From: Desulfofundulus luciae
GTDB taxonomy: Bacteria > Bacillota > Desulfotomaculia > Desulfotomaculales > Desulfovirgulaceae
NCBI RefSeq assembly: GCF_030813795.1
Contig: NZ_JAUSUX010000005.1
Coordinates: 62,001-126,000, forward strand
Direction of reading: 5' to 3'
DNA length: 64,000 nucleotides
The first letter of the stretch is position 1. Every line of letters begins with the position of its first letter. This document shows, one piece after another, positions 8,493 through 18,881 of this stretch. The notes under the pieces are model-generated. The model was not told the DNA's origin, searched no databases, and worked only from the letters and a program-made list of their open reading frames with translations. Both the position numbers and the translations under genes were made by a program.

Positions 8493-11240
8493 TCAGACTT
8501 TAATATACATTATTTTTTCCCTGGCCCGCAACTGCAGGTGCCTGAAGGCAGTATTAAACAGGGGCGGGGTCAGGGAGACCAGAATAACAACCAGCCAGTG
8601 CGGGGCATCCAGGGGTACGGTATGAAATGCCGGCTGCAAACAGGGTACATAAGTAACCGCCAGTTGCAAAAGTATGGAACAGAGTACTGCCGCCAGCAGG
8701 TGGGGATTGGAGAACAACCCCACTTCCCAGATGGTGTGATGTTCCGAACGACAGGTAAAGACAAAAAACAGCTGGGAAAAAACCAGGGTATTAAAGGCCA
8801 TGGTCCGGGCTAGATCCAGGTGGCCGTGACCCAGGGAATAAACGCCGGCAAAAACGATCAATGTACCCAGGCCGATGGCCAGGCCGCTGCCCAGGATACG
8901 CCAGGCCAAGCCGTGGGCAAAAATACTCTCCCGGGGGTGCCGGGGCGGCCTGTACATGATGTCGGGATCAGGCGGATCTACCCCCAGGGCCATGGCCGGC
9001 AACCCGTCGGTAACCAGGTTCATCCATAATATCTGAATGGGTAAAAGGGGTAAAGGCAGTCCGGCCAGCACAGCAAAAAACATGACCAGTACTTCCCCCA
9101 CATTGCAGGAAAGCAGGTAACGGATAAATTTGCGGATATTATCATAGATACCCCGCCCCTCCTCCACGGCGGCCACAATGGTGGTAAAATTATCGTCGGC
9201 CAAAACCATGGAGGAAGCCTCTTTGGTTACGTCCGTCCCGGTTATACCCATGGCAATACCGATATCCGCTTCCTTAATTGCCGGGGCATCATTGATCCCG
9301 TCTCCGGTCATGGCCACCACATGGCCGGCCTGCTTCAGTGCCCGGACAATGCGCAATTTGTGACGCGGTGACACCCGGGCGTATACCGCCACTTCCCCCA
9401 CCATCCGCCCCAATTGCTCATCGTCCAACTGGTCCAGTTCGCTTCCGGTTAAAATACGCCCCTGGCTTCCCATAAGACCCAGCTCTCTGGCTACGGCCGC
9501 GGCAGTCAGGCGGTGATCGCCGGTAATCATCGCCACCTTGATTCCTGCCCGGCAGCAGCGTTGCACGGCCATCACTGCCGCCGGCCGGGGCGGGTCGATC
9601 ATCCCCGCCAGGCCCACAAAAACGAGATTTTGTTCTACCTCCGCTTCCGTCAACTCCCCTGCGGGTGCTGGCCCCAGCCTGCGCCAGGCCAGGGCCAGGA
9701 CCCGCAGGGCGTCGGATGCCATGGCGGCATTTTGCCGTAAAATTTCTTCCCGCTGGCGGAGTGTTAAAGGAACTATGCGACCATGGCGGTATTGGTGGGT
9801 ACAGAGCTCCAGTACCACATCGGGCGCCCCCTTGACGTAGGCAACCAGGGTGCCGTCAGCTTGCTTGTACACCACTGACATGCGCTTGCGCTCGGAATCA
9901 AAGGGAAACTCCATAACCCTCTGTTCGTGGCGTTCCAGTTCTTCGCGCCAGAAGCCCCCCTTGGCCGCCATGACCAGCAGCGCCCCTTCGGTGGGATCGC
10001 CGCTGATGGACCAGGCGGGGGATTCCCGGCGGGCCAAACTGCGAAACAATCCGCCTATGGAAATCCCGCTGCGGGTAAGCACCGCATTATTGCACAGGGC
10101 GGCAATCTTGAAAAATAATTGGAGCTCCTCAGCACGGGGGGACAGCGAGGTGATGACTTGCCCCTTGGGATCATATCCTTCACCAGTAAACTCAAGGGGA
10201 ACCTGGCCCACCAGGGCCCGGCGCACCATCATTTCATTCTGAGTCAGGGTGCCGGTTTTGTCAGAACAGATCACCGTAGCACAGCCCAGGGTCTCTACCG
10301 CCGGCAATTTGCGAATGATGGCCCGGCGCCGGATCATGCGCTGCACCCCAATGGCCAGGGCGACGGTAACAATAGCGGGGAGCCCCTCGGGAATGGCCGC
10401 TACGGCCAAACTCACTCCGGCCAGGAACATCTGGTAGGCCGGCTCACCGCGGTAAATACCCACCGCCACCACCAGGGCACAAATTAGCAGGCAAAAAGCC
10501 ACCAGTCCCCGTCCCAATTGGGCCAGGCGGCGCTGCAGGGGGGTCTCTTCACTCCCCGCCTCTTGAATTAATCCGGCAATGCGACCCATCTCGGTGGCCA
10601 TTCCCGTAGCCACCACTATCCCCTTACCCCGGCCGCGGGTTACCACTGTCCCCAGGTAGGCAATGTTACGGGCATCTCCAGGGGTGACCCTGCCCGGAAT
10701 GGGTTCTACCTTCTTTTTAACGGGGGCGGACTCACCGGTAAGGGCAGACTCCTCTATCTCCAGGTTTACCGCCTCCAATAGCCGCAGGTCTGCCGGCACC
10801 CGATCTCCCGCCTCCAGTAAAACCACATCCCCGGGCACCAGTCCTGCGGCAGGGATCTTTTGTTCCATCCCCCCCCGGATTACCCGGGCCTCGGGAGCGG
10901 TGAGCTCTTTTAAAGCCTCCATGGAGCGCTCGGCCCGGTATTCCTGGATACAGCCCAGGATAGCATTGATGCTCACAATGACCATGATGGTAGCGGCGTC
11001 CACAAACTCTCCCAGAAAGCCGGAAATCACGGTAGCCGCCAGCAAAATTAAAACCATGAAATCTCTAAACTGTTCCACGAGCATCCGCCATAAGGGCACC
11101 CGCGTTGCCCTGGCCAGTTCATTGGGACCAAAGCGGGCAGCCCTCTCCCTGACCTCCCGCTCATCCAGGCCCCGGTGCGGATCGGACTGGAACACCGCTA
11201 CCACTTCTTCACCAGTTAAGGAATACCATTGTTCCGGCAT
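8493..11240 (-). CDS. P-type Ca2+-translocating ATPase (P2A, SERCA-like)
   Basis: About 915 residues with all P-type parts: N-terminal cation-ATPase domain, TGES (about residues 168-171) in the actuator, PEGLP (about 284-288) in the fourth membrane helix, DKTGTLT with the phosphorylated Asp near 327, and the hinge [11 protein letters not shown]. The sixth-helix motif NLVTDGLPA and PEGLP point to calcium rather than heavy metals. It would expel Ca2+ (or Mn2+) using ATP at the plasma membrane. It stands alone on the minus strand, divergent from rqcH. Confidence 0.92.
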   Translation of the reverse strand: MPEQWYSLTGEEVVAVFQSDPHRGLDEREVRERAARFGPNELARATRVPLWRMLVEQFRDFMVLILLAATVISGFLGEFVDAATIMVIVSINAILGCIQEYRAERSMEALKELTAPEARVIRGGMEQKIPAAGLVPGDVVLLEAGDRVPADLRLLEAVNLEIEESALTGESAPVKKKVEPIPGRVTPGDARNIAYLGTVVTRGRGKGIVVATGMATEMGRIAGLIQEAGSEETPLQRRLAQLGRGLVAFCLLICALVVAVGIYRGEPAYQMFLAGVSLAVAAIPEGLPAIVTVALAIGVQRMIRRRAIIRKLPAVETLGCATVICSDKTGTLTQNEMMVRRALVGQVPLEFTGEGYDPKGQVITSLSPRAEELQLFFKIAALCNNAVLTRSGISIGGLFRSLARRESPAWSISGDPTEGALLVMAAKGGFWREELERHEQRVMEFPFDSERKRMSVVYKQADGTLVAYVKGAPDVVLELCTHQYRHGRIVPLTLRQREEILRQNAAMASDALRVLALAWRRLGPAPAGELTEAEVEQNLVFVGLAGMIDPPRPAAVMAVQRCCRAGIKVAMITGDHRLTAAAVARELGLMGSQGRILTGSELDQLDDEQLGRMVGEVAVYARVSPRHKLRIVRALKQAGHVVAMTGDGINDAPAIKEADIGIAMGITGTDVTKEASSMVLADDNFTTIVAAVEEGRGIYDNIRKFIRYLLSCNVGEVLVMFFAVLAGLPLPLLPIQILWMNLVTDGLPAMALGVDPPDPDIMYRPPRHPRESIFAHGLAWRILGSGLAIGLGTLIVFAGVYSLGHGHLDLARTMAFNTLVFSQLFFVFTCRSEHHTIWEVGLFSNPHLLAAVLCSILLQLAVTYVPCLQPAFHTVPLDAPHWLVVILVSLTPPLFNTAFRHLQLRAREKIMYIKV

Positions 11241-11548
11241 TGGCCCTCACCCCTACCATTGCGGTTTGTCCCACTTAAACATATGCGCATTACCTGGCAA
11301 AAATAACCTCCGGGGGGCATGGTCCAAACTATCCCTTTGCTAAAGTTGGCAAAGGGAGCGGGGCAGCAAAAAACCGTTTACGAAACGTAGCGTGGGGGGG
11401 TAAAACAAACCGCGTGCCTTGCGTAATCCCGTCGATATTGGTGCGGTAAGGGAAAACGGTAGCGGGATTCCTGCCCGTACCTTGCAGGCCGCCGGCCGGA
11501 AGTGATAAACTGTTTGGTAACATGTCAGTGGAGGAAAGGAAGTCTTCT
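11241..11548. other. Divergent intergenic region between the Ca2+-ATPase gene and rqcH
   Basis: No gene seen in about 300 bases. It must hold both promoters, but no convincing pair of -35/-10 boxes was found. A perfect 8-bp inverted repeat with an 8-base spacer (CCCTTTGC ... GCAAAGGG, 11333-11356) could be an operator or a small hairpin. Confidence 0.5.
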
Positions 11549-13306
11549 ATGCCCTTTGATGGACTGGTAATGGCAGCGGTACGCAAAGAGTTGGAAAGCA
11601 AACTGCTCGATGGACGCATTGACAGAATCTACCAACCTTCTCCCCTGGAGATACATTTGCTCATCCACCGCCCGGGCACCCGGGCCCGCCTGTTGCTTTC
11701 CGCTCATCCGGAAAACGCCCGGGTACACTTAACCGGGCGGGTAAGGGAAAACCCCCCATCCCCACCGGTATTTTGCATGGTCCTGCGCAAGCACCTGGAG
11801 GGAGGCCGCATCCGGGGAATCCACCAGCGGGGGCTGGACCGGGTACTGGTTCTCCAGGTTCAGAGCTACAACGACCTGGGAGAACCCTGCTTGAAGGAAC
11901 TGGTATGTGAAATCATGGGGCGGCACAGCAACATTATTCTGGTTAACCCCGGTACAAAGCAAATTATTGACGCCATAAAGCGCTATACCTACGCCGTCAG
12001 CCGCCACCGGGAGGTTTTGCCCGGACGGGAATATATACCCCCGCCGGAACAGCATAAACTAAATCCCCTTGAACTGAAAGAAGAGGAATTCCGCCAGGCG
12101 TTGCTCGAAGCTCCCCTGGAAACCCCCGTAGCCGCTGTCTTGCAGCGTAACCTGGATGGAATCAGCCAGGTGATGGCCCGGGAGATCCTTTACCGGGCCG
12201 GACTGGCGCAAGACCTTATTCTGGATCATTGCGGGGAACATGAACTAGTGGTTTTGTGGCAGGCAATTCAACAAATGGCCGGCGCCATTGCCCGGGGAGA
12301 ATTCCAACCTTCCCTGGTGCTGGACGAACAGGGCAGGCCCAGGGAATTTGCCGCCTTTGATCTAACCCATTTTCACGCTTTCACCCGCCGGCAGGGCAAC
12401 ATGAATGCTTTAGTCGATCTCTTTTATACGGCCAGGGAAGAAGATCAGGATTATCAAAGTAAAAAACAATCCCTGCTTACCGTTGTGCGGCGGGAGATGG
12501 GTCGCCTATCCCAAAAGCTTTCCCTGCAGGAGGAAAGCCTGGCCAAAGCCGAACGGGCGGAAGAATATAGAATCTTTGGGGAACTGCTCATGGCCAACCT
12601 GTACCGCCTGGAAAAAGGTCTTAGCGAGGTTACCCTGGAAAATTTCTACGATCCGGAAAAAAAGACGGTAATCATCTCTCTCGATCCCCGCCTGAACCCG
12701 GTGCAAAATGCCCAGGCCTACTTTAAAAAATATACCAAAGCCAAACAAACCAGGGAGGAAACCGGGAACCGGATCGAGCAAACCCAAAGGGAGCTGGAAT
12801 ATTTAAAAGGCGTAGAAACGGCCATTATCCAGGCCACAACCGTACCGGAACTGGTGGAAATCAGGGAAGAACTGGAGGAGCAGGGCTACTTGAAGCCGGC
12901 AAGCAGGGAAAAGAAAAGGGAACCGGAAAAACCCCGGCCCCTTGTTTTTACTTCCAGCGATGGTTTTACCATTTTAGTGGGACGGAACAACAAGCAAAAC
13001 GACTACCTCACCCTGCGCCTGGCCAAAGGTGAAGACGTCTGGCTGCACACCAAGGACATCCCCGGTTCCCACGTGCTCATTCGTACCGGCGGACGGACAG
13101 TACCGGAAACCACCCTGGCCGAAGCTGCCTCCCTGGCCGCTTACTTCAGCCGGGCCAGGGAATCGCAAAACGTGCCGGTGGATTATACCCTGTGCAAAAA
13201 CGTACACAAACCCCGGGGAGCCCGTCCCGGCTACGTTATATATACCGGACAGCGCACCCTCACCGTTAATCCCGATCAGGAACTGGTAGAAAGGCTCAAG
13301 GCGTAA
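11549..13306 (+). CDS. rqcH: Rqc2/NEMF homologue RqcH (fibronectin-binding A family)
   Basis: About 585 residues: an NFACT-N domain (MPFDGLVMAAVRKEL...), a central coiled coil, and the NFACT-R domain (DVWLHTKDIPGSHVLIRT, then PRGARPGYVIYTG). RqcH binds obstructed 50S subunits and recruits Ala-tRNA to add alanine tails that mark stalled peptides for ClpXP, established in Bacillus. ATG at 11549 with GAGGAAAGG upstream is chosen; ATG at 11522 has no site. Old annotations call it a fibronectin-binding protein. Monocistronic here, convergent with bioB. Confidence 0.93.
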   Translation: MPFDGLVMAAVRKELESKLLDGRIDRIYQPSPLEIHLLIHRPGTRARLLLSAHPENARVHLTGRVRENPPSPPVFCMVLRKHLEGGRIRGIHQRGLDRVLVLQVQSYNDLGEPCLKELVCEIMGRHSNIILVNPGTKQIIDAIKRYTYAVSRHREVLPGREYIPPPEQHKLNPLELKEEEFRQALLEAPLETPVAAVLQRNLDGISQVMAREILYRAGLAQDLILDHCGEHELVVLWQAIQQMAGAIARGEFQPSLVLDEQGRPREFAAFDLTHFHAFTRRQGNMNALVDLFYTAREEDQDYQSKKQSLLTVVRREMGRLSQKLSLQEESLAKAERAEEYRIFGELLMANLYRLEKGLSEVTLENFYDPEKKTVIISLDPRLNPVQNAQAYFKKYTKAKQTREETGNRIEQTQRELEYLKGVETAIIQATTVPELVEIREELEEQGYLKPASREKKREPEKPRPLVFTSSDGFTILVGRNNKQNDYLTLRLAKGEDVWLHTKDIPGSHVLIRTGGRTVPETTLAEAASLAAYFSRARESQNVPVDYTLCKNVHKPRGARPGYVIYTGQRTLTVNPDQELVERLKA

Positions 13307-13332
13307 CCGCCGGAATCGCACCTTTTTTAGGA

Positions 13333-14307
13333 TCAGCCCCCGGCAGCCAGCCTTAACCCCGCGGCGGCTATCATGTCCAGGTCCTCCTGTACTTCATTGC
13401 CCCGGGTGGTGAGATAGTTGCCGATCATTAGCCCGTTAACGGCCACCTCCAGGGCTTTTTGCTGCTTTTCCCCTAAACCGGGCTCCCTCCCCCCGCACAG
13501 GCGTAAAACGGCCTGGGGCATGATCAGGCGGAAAAGGGCCAGGGTTTTGAAGATCTCCTCTACCGGCAGGGACTTTTGTCCGGCCAGGGGCGTGCCGGGA
13601 ATGGGATTTAAAATGTTTACCGGAACTGATGTTACCCCCAGTTCCCGCAGCTCCAGGACCATTTCCAGCCGGTCGGCCATGGCTTCCCCCATGCCGATGA
13701 TCCCGCCGGAACAAATCTTTAATCCGGCCGCCTGGGCGGCCCGGATGGTGGTCACCCTCTCCTCAAAGGTATGGGTGGTGCAGATATGAGGGAAATAACT
13801 CCGGCTGGTTTCCAGATTGTGATGATAGGTGGTTACCCCGGCTTCCCTTAAACGCCGGGCCTTATCTCCATCAATGATACCCAGGGAAGCACAGAGTTCC
13901 AGGCGGGTTTCGACCCGCAGCACCCGGTAAATGTGCAGCACCCGCCCAAAATCCTGCTCTCCAATGCCCCGGCCGCTGGTCACCAGGGCAAAACGCCGCG
14001 CCCCGGCGGCTTCCATGCGCCGGGCCTTTTCCAGGGCCTCTTCCGGCCCAATCAAAGGATAGGTTTTCGCCCCGGTCCGGTAGCGGGAGGACTGGGCGCA
14101 AAAACGGCAGTCTTCACTGCAAAGACCAGACCGGGCATTAATGATGGAACAGAGCTCCACTTCCCGGCCCCCGAAGCGCTCGCGTACCTGCCGGGACAAG
14201 TCCAGCAGTTCCCCCAGCTTCTCCGGCGGCCAGCCGGCCAGGGCAAAGGCTTCTTCCCGGGTTAAGCCCTCCCCTCTCAGGACCTTATTTTTTATCTCCT
14301 GCCACAT
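13333..14307 (-). CDS. bioB: Biotin synthase
   Basis: About 324 residues, a radical-SAM enzyme. The SAM-cluster cysteines are C63, C67 and C70 (CSEDCRFC); downstream YHHNLETS and the C-terminal NGLMIGNYLTT are BioB hallmarks. It inserts sulfur into dethiobiotin. ATG at 14307 follows GGGGGG by 9 bases. Last gene of bioY-bioD-bioA-bioB; 156 bases separate it from bioA, with a GTCACCT ... AGGTGAC inverted repeat in that gap (near 14413-14459). Confidence 0.95.
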   Translation of the reverse strand: MWQEIKNKVLRGEGLTREEAFALAGWPPEKLGELLDLSRQVRERFGGREVELCSIINARSGLCSEDCRFCAQSSRYRTGAKTYPLIGPEEALEKARRMEAAGARRFALVTSGRGIGEQDFGRVLHIYRVLRVETRLELCASLGIIDGDKARRLREAGVTTYHHNLETSRSYFPHICTTHTFEERVTTIRAAQAAGLKICSGGIIGMGEAMADRLEMVLELRELGVTSVPVNILNPIPGTPLAGQKSLPVEEIFKTLALFRLIMPQAVLRLCGGREPGLGEKQQKALEVAVNGLMIGNYLTTRGNEVQEDLDMIAAAGLRLAAGG

Positions 14308-14463
14308 AAGCTAAAACCCCCCAAAGATTCTCAACTAATTGTCCAGGCATGGGGTACAACCGCTTTTTTAGGGTTGGGAAGAACTTTTCCCTTGTTCATC
14401 GAACGGTACCACGTCACCTTCAGCAAGGGGCGGTCTCACTACGAAATGGGATTAGGTGACTTT

Positions 14464-15831
14464 TTACTTACCCGTGACCACGGCTATGGATTCATAAGTG
14501 ATCTCCAGGACCTGGTTCAGTTCTTCTTCCGACATGGCCAGTACGGGCATGAGTACGATCACATTACCCAGGGGACGGATAACCAGCCCCCGCCGGCGGG
14601 CCTCCAGGATCACCCGGTGGCCCACTTGCTCCTCCATAGGGTAAGGTTGTTTGGTCTTTTTATCCGCTACCAGCTCAATACCCACCATCATGCCCCGCTG
14701 GCGGATGTCCCCCACATGGGGCAACTCCCAGAAACCATCCAGCTTGCGGTGCAGCAGTTCTATTTTAGGTTGCAGGGCGGCCAGCAAATTTTCCTTTTCA
14801 AATAACTCAATGCTGGCCAGGGCGGCAGCACAGGCCAGGGGATTGCCCGTGTAGGTATGGCCATGATAAAAGGTCTTGCCTTCCTCCGGTTTACCCAGAA
14901 AGGCGCTGTAAACCTCATCGGTAGTCAGGGTGGCAGCAAGGGGAAGATAGCCCCCGGTAATACCCTTGGCCAGGCACATTAAATCGGGAGAAACCCCTTC
15001 ATGTTCACAGGCAAAGAGTCGACCTGTCCGGCCGAAACCCACCGCCACCTCATCGGCAATCAGCAGAACGTTATACCTGGTGCATAGTTCCCGCACCCGG
15101 CGAAGGAAACCGTCCGGTGCGGTGATCATCCCGGCGGCCCCCTGAACCAGGGGTTCGATGATCACGGCGGCAACCTCCTGCTGGTGCTCCTTTAACAACT
15201 CCTCCAGCCGGTCCGCACAGGCCATCCCGCAGCTTTCCCTTTCTCTTTCCAGCGGGCAGCGGTAGCAATAGGGAGCGGGAGCATGCAGGCATTCAAAAAG
15301 CAGAGGCTTAAAGATACCGTGAAAAAGGGGCATGCCGCCCACGCTGACCGAACCAATGGTGTCCCCGTGGTAGGCTTCTACCAGGGAGATGAACTTCGTC
15401 TTGCTGCGGAAGCACCCCCCTTCCTTTTGCTGCCAGTATTGAAAGGCCATTTTTAAGGCAATCTCCACGGCGGTGGCCCCGGCGTCGGAGTAAAAAACTT
15501 TATTGAGTCCCGGGGGAGTAATCTCCACCAGCTTTTTGGCCAGAAGGATCGAGGGAATGTTGGCCAAACCCAACAGGGTAGAATGAGCTATTTTATCCAG
15601 TTGTTCTTTGACGGCCCGGTTTAATGCGGGATGACAGTGGCCGTGTACGGTCACCCAGAGGGACGAAACTCCATCCAGGTAGCGGTTTCCCTCTACATCA
15701 ATAAGGTAGCTCCCCTCGCCCCGGGCAATGATCAAAGGTTTTTCCCGGGCATACTGCTGCATCTGGGTAAAAGGATGCCAGACATACTGTTTATCCCACT
15801 GTTCCAAAAGGACGGGATCGTATTTAATCAA
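14464..15831 (-). CDS. bioA: Adenosylmethionine-8-amino-7-oxononanoate aminotransferase (DAPA synthase)
   Basis: About 455 residues, class III aminotransferase. Family marks: DKQYVWHPFTQMQQY at the N-terminus, YSDAGATAVEIALKMAF, LIADEVAVGFGRTGRLFAC, and the PLP lysine in CLAKGITGGYLPLAATL. It converts KAPA to DAPA; some Firmicute homologues (BioK) use lysine rather than SAM as amino donor, which sequence alone does not settle here. TTG at 15831 has GGAGG 8 bases upstream; GTG at 15840 overlaps that site. Between bioD and this gene lie about 200 bases without a recognised feature. Confidence 0.92.
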   Translation of the reverse strand: MIKYDPVLLEQWDKQYVWHPFTQMQQYAREKPLIIARGEGSYLIDVEGNRYLDGVSSLWVTVHGHCHPALNRAVKEQLDKIAHSTLLGLANIPSILLAKKLVEITPPGLNKVFYSDAGATAVEIALKMAFQYWQQKEGGCFRSKTKFISLVEAYHGDTIGSVSVGGMPLFHGIFKPLLFECLHAPAPYCYRCPLERERESCGMACADRLEELLKEHQQEVAAVIIEPLVQGAAGMITAPDGFLRRVRELCTRYNVLLIADEVAVGFGRTGRLFACEHEGVSPDLMCLAKGITGGYLPLAATLTTDEVYSAFLGKPEEGKTFYHGHTYTGNPLACAAALASIELFEKENLLAALQPKIELLHRKLDGFWELPHVGDIRQRGMMVGIELVADKKTKQPYPMEEQVGHRVILEARRRGLVIRPLGNVIVLMPVLAMSEEELNQVLEITYESIAVVTGK

Positions 15832-16038
15832 ATCGAGCACCTCCGGTAGAAATAGACTGGATATTGCCCAGCAGTCACCAAAGTATGACTATAATCCCGG
15901 TGTTCCAGGTTTAAATGGCAAATCGAGTTTCGAAAAGAGCCAGTAATCCTGGTGAGTGCTGGGTCCACTCGCCCATTTTAAGCGGCAACGTTTTCCTCAT
16001 CTGACTTGAAGTGTCATCCGGGGAGTAAGTAAGTACGT

Positions 16039-16782
16039 TTATCCTGTACTAGCGCACCCGCAAATCCGGGAAACCAAATCCTCCCAGACCACAGTGTTTT
16101 CCACTGTCTCCACCAGCCCGTCAGCACTCCCCTTTTCCACACTGACCCCCGGCAGGTAGGGTACCATCCCCAGCACGGACACGCCGGTCATAGCTGCAAT
16201 AATCCCCGGGTTATCCTTTTCCGCAGGACCCGCCTCCTCCGCTTTTAGGCCGTTAATAATTATTCCGGCCACGGGAAGACCTCTGTTTTGAGCATAGGCT
16301 ACGGTCAACACGGTATGGTTAATACTGCCCAGCCCCGGGCGGGCCACCACCAGCAGGGGCAGGGAAAGCTCCCGGGCCAGGTCGGCCACGGTAAAGTCGG
16401 GACCGGAAAGGGGCACACACAAGCCCCCGGCCCCCTCTATCAGGACCAGCTCATGGCGTTGAAGCACTTTCCGGCAAAAATCCACCACCCGTGACGGTTC
16501 AACTCTTTCCCCCGAAAGCTTTGCGGCCAGGTGAGGGGAAACAGCAGGGGTAAAACGATAAAGGTTCAGCTCATCTATGGACTGGGGCAGGCTGGCCACA
16601 TGACGGTAAAAAACTACATCCTCGGGGACTAACTGCCCGTTGGCCTCAATTGCCCCGCTCTGTACCGGTTTTATGGCTACGGCATCAATACCACGGCGAC
16701 GCCAGACCCCCACCAGGGCGGCGGTGATGACTGTCTTGCCCACACCGGTATCAGTACCGGTAACCAGACATCCCCTGCCCAT
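16039..16782 (-). CDS. bioD: Dethiobiotin synthetase
   Basis: About 247 residues. P-loop GTDTGVGKT (residues 9-17), AIKPVQSG, and EGAGGLCVPL are the family motifs. It closes the ureido ring of dethiobiotin using CO2 and ATP. Its ATG overlaps the stop of bioY (TAATG), so the two are translationally coupled. Confidence 0.95.
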   Translation of the reverse strand: MGRGCLVTGTDTGVGKTVITAALVGVWRRRGIDAVAIKPVQSGAIEANGQLVPEDVVFYRHVASLPQSIDELNLYRFTPAVSPHLAAKLSGERVEPSRVVDFCRKVLQRHELVLIEGAGGLCVPLSGPDFTVADLARELSLPLLVVARPGLGSINHTVLTVAYAQNRGLPVAGIIINGLKAEEAGPAEKDNPGIIAAMTGVSVLGMVPYLPGVSVEKGSADGLVETVENTVVWEDLVSRICGCASTG

Positions 16783-17351
16783 TAAAACACCTCCCGGTGG
16801 ACCGGATTGACGGATTGGAGTGCCTTATATACCCTGCCGCCAACCAGGGAGGCTACCAGGGATAAAAACAGATCCCCCGGTGCACAGACAATGGCTCCAA
16901 ACCATACCGCCTGGGCCAGGGTGAAGGGTTTTTGCACCACGTAATTTAAAATTATGTACAGGTGGATTACTCCCAGGACGTAAACCACCACGAGCCCGGC
17001 CATACTGGCCAAAAAATAACCGGGTACTCCTTTCTCCCTCACCTTTTCCACAACCGCCCCGATAACGTATGCACCCAGGGCAAATCCAACCAGGTAACCA
17101 AAGGTGGGCTGCAGCACGTAGGCCGGGCCGCCACCTTGGGCAAAAATGGGCAGTCCGGCCAATCCCAGGGCAAGATAGATTACCTGGCTCAAAAAAGCCA
17201 GCCGCTTGCCCAACAAAAGCCCGGCAAAGAGGACAAAGAGAAACTGCAGGGTAAAGGGCACATAAGGAATGGGAATCTTAATGAAAGCTCCCACTGCCGT
17301 CAGGGCGGCAAACATGGACACCAGAACCATTTCTTTTACCGACAGCCGCAA
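16782..17351 (-). CDS. bioY: BioY biotin ECF transporter substrate-binding component
   Basis: About 189 residues, five or six hydrophobic segments, with family motifs IPIPYVPFTLQFLFVLFAG and GYLVGFALGAYV. It binds biotin in the membrane and works with the shared EcfAA'T module (not in this window) or alone. TTG at 17351 is chosen because AGGAGG lies 9 bases upstream, and because longer frames would start inside the BirA operator. It is the first gene of the biotin operon. Confidence 0.93.
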   Translation of the reverse strand: MRLSVKEMVLVSMFAALTAVGAFIKIPIPYVPFTLQFLFVLFAGLLLGKRLAFLSQVIYLALGLAGLPIFAQGGGPAYVLQPTFGYLVGFALGAYVIGAVVEKVREKGVPGYFLASMAGLVVVYVLGVIHLYIILNYVVQKPFTLAQAVWFGAIVCAPGDLFLSLVASLVGGRVYKALQSVNPVHREVF

Positions 17352-17368
17352 AACTCTATCCCTCCTAT

Positions 17369-17399
17369 CGTTAACCATTGATAAATGGTTAGTTAACAA
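17369..17399 (-). promoter_or_regulatory. BirA (biotin repressor) operator
   Basis: On the minus strand, half-sites TTGTTAAC and GTTAACGA are separated by about 16 bases, matching the palindromic BirA operator pattern. It starts 2 bases downstream of the -10 box, so biotin-loaded BirA would block transcription initiation of bioY-bioD-bioA-bioB. One half-site departs from perfect symmetry at a single base. Confidence 0.85.
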
Positions 17400-17401
17400 A
17401 T

Positions 17402-17430
17402 AATATACAAAAACCCTTTCCTCAAGTCAA
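17402..17430 (-). promoter_or_regulatory. Sigma-A promoter of the biotin operon
   Basis: Minus-strand TTGACT (17425-17430) and TATATT (17402-17407) with a 17-base spacer. The adjoining BirA operator overlaps the expected start site. Confidence 0.85.
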
Positions 17431-17514
17431 CCCAAATTGCCTTATTCCTGGGAGGCAGTTCTCCTGGGGGGCACTGTTTGGCCCAGATAACCGTCGCCTG
17501 CAAAACTGCAAATT

Positions 17515-17535
17515 GGGCCGGGTTTGACCCGGCCC
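17515..17535 (-). terminator. Terminator-like hairpin downstream of alr
   Basis: GGGCCGGGT and ACCCGGCCC form a 9-bp stem with a 3-base loop just past the alr stop. The minus-strand downstream sequence is modestly T-rich (AATTTGCAGTTTTG). Confidence 0.6.
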
Positions 17536-17550
17536 GTTCAGTCATCCTGT

Positions 17551-18690
17551 TCAATCATTAAGATAAATACGCGGTACCCGCTTACTGATCAAGCAAACCA
17601 TCTCATAATTAATTGTGCCCATATGGGAGGCCACTTCCTCAACGGGTAAAAACTGCTCCCCCTGCACTCCAAAGAGAACGACCTCGTCCCCCGGCCGCAC
17701 CCCCGGAATCCGGGTTACGTCCACCATACACTGGTCCATGCACACCCGGCCCACCAGCGGAGCCCGCTGCCCGCGAATTAACACTTCGGCCTTATTGGAC
17801 AACAGCCGGGACCAGCCGTCGGCATAGCCAAGGGGAAGAGTAGCAATAATCGAGGGGCCGGTGGTGGTAAATTTGCGACCGTAGCTGATGGAAGTACCAG
17901 CCGGCACCTGTTTAACATAAGCTACCCGGGTTTTTAACTGCATAGCCGGTTTTAAATCAATCACCCGCCTCACCTCGGGAGAAGGCCACAGGCCGTACAA
18001 AATAATACCCGTCCGTACCATATCCAGATGCATTTCCGGTAAATCCAGGGTGGTGGCACTGTTGGCCACATGTTTAAGCGGTATGGCTACGCCCCGGGCT
18101 TCAATGCCGGCCAGTGCTTCTTTAAAGAGGTCGAACTGCCAGCGGGTGTAAGTTTTGTCCTGTTCGTCGGCGCAGGCCATGTGGGTATAGACCCCTTCGA
18201 TAAAGATGCCCGGCAACCGGGATACGGCCTCAGCAAAATCCGGTGCCTCAGAAGGAAACACACCGATACGGCCCATACCCGTGTCCACCTTTATGTGTAC
18301 CCGGGCGGTTTTCCCCGCGGCTGCGGCAGCAGCAGAAATGGCCTGGACTGCATCCAGGGAAAAAACGGTCTGGGTCAGATCATGCTCCACCAAAAGAGAC
18401 GCCTGTTCCGGGGGGGTATAACCCAGGATCAGGATGGGGGCGGTTATACCTCCCCGTCGCAGGGCCAGGGCTTCATCCAAAATAGCTACGGCCAGGCACT
18501 CGGCGCCATTGGCCAGGGCTACCCGGGCCACGGGCAGCGCCCCGTGACCGTAAGCATCGGCCTTGACCACGGCCATCAGCTTTGTACCCGGTTGAAGCAA
18601 TTTGCGGATCTCCCGCACGTTACGGGCAACAGCCCCCAGGTTCACCTCTGCCCAAACAGGACGGCCATTACTGCAGCTTCCGGTGATCAT
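17551..18690 (-). CDS. alr: Alanine racemase
   Basis: About 379 residues. The PLP lysine is K43 in AVVKADAYGHG, and the second catalytic residue is Tyr about 270 in SISYGRKF. It interconverts L- and D-alanine for peptidoglycan. The usual two-domain layout (TIM barrel, then beta domain with CMDQCMVDVT) is complete. It follows ald by about 190 bases and shares direction with ald and the amino-acid permease, consistent with an alanine-use locus. Confidence 0.95.
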   Translation of the reverse strand: MITGSCSNGRPVWAEVNLGAVARNVREIRKLLQPGTKLMAVVKADAYGHGALPVARVALANGAECLAVAILDEALALRRGGITAPILILGYTPPEQASLLVEHDLTQTVFSLDAVQAISAAAAAAGKTARVHIKVDTGMGRIGVFPSEAPDFAEAVSRLPGIFIEGVYTHMACADEQDKTYTRWQFDLFKEALAGIEARGVAIPLKHVANSATTLDLPEMHLDMVRTGIILYGLWPSPEVRRVIDLKPAMQLKTRVAYVKQVPAGTSISYGRKFTTTGPSIIATLPLGYADGWSRLLSNKAEVLIRGQRAPLVGRVCMDQCMVDVTRIPGVRPGDEVVLFGVQGEQFLPVEEVASHMGTINYEMVCLISKRVPRIYLND

Positions 18691-18881
18691 AGCAGAACCC
18701 CTTTTTTGATGCCATTGCTAAACCTGAAGCGGCAGTCGTCCCTTTCACACCGGTGTCCGGCCAGACGCCCGCCAGGTTCTTTCTTAACTATTAAAGACAT
18801 CTGCTTTTTAAAAGGGGAAACTGTCACGTGAGAGGCTCCTTTTTATTTTACCTGTCCGTAAACCACCAGGCAAGCACGGCG

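Noticed and set aside
14374-14805. 143-codon plus-strand frame
   Set aside because: Antisense to the bioA coding region for most of its length; His-rich shadow translation.
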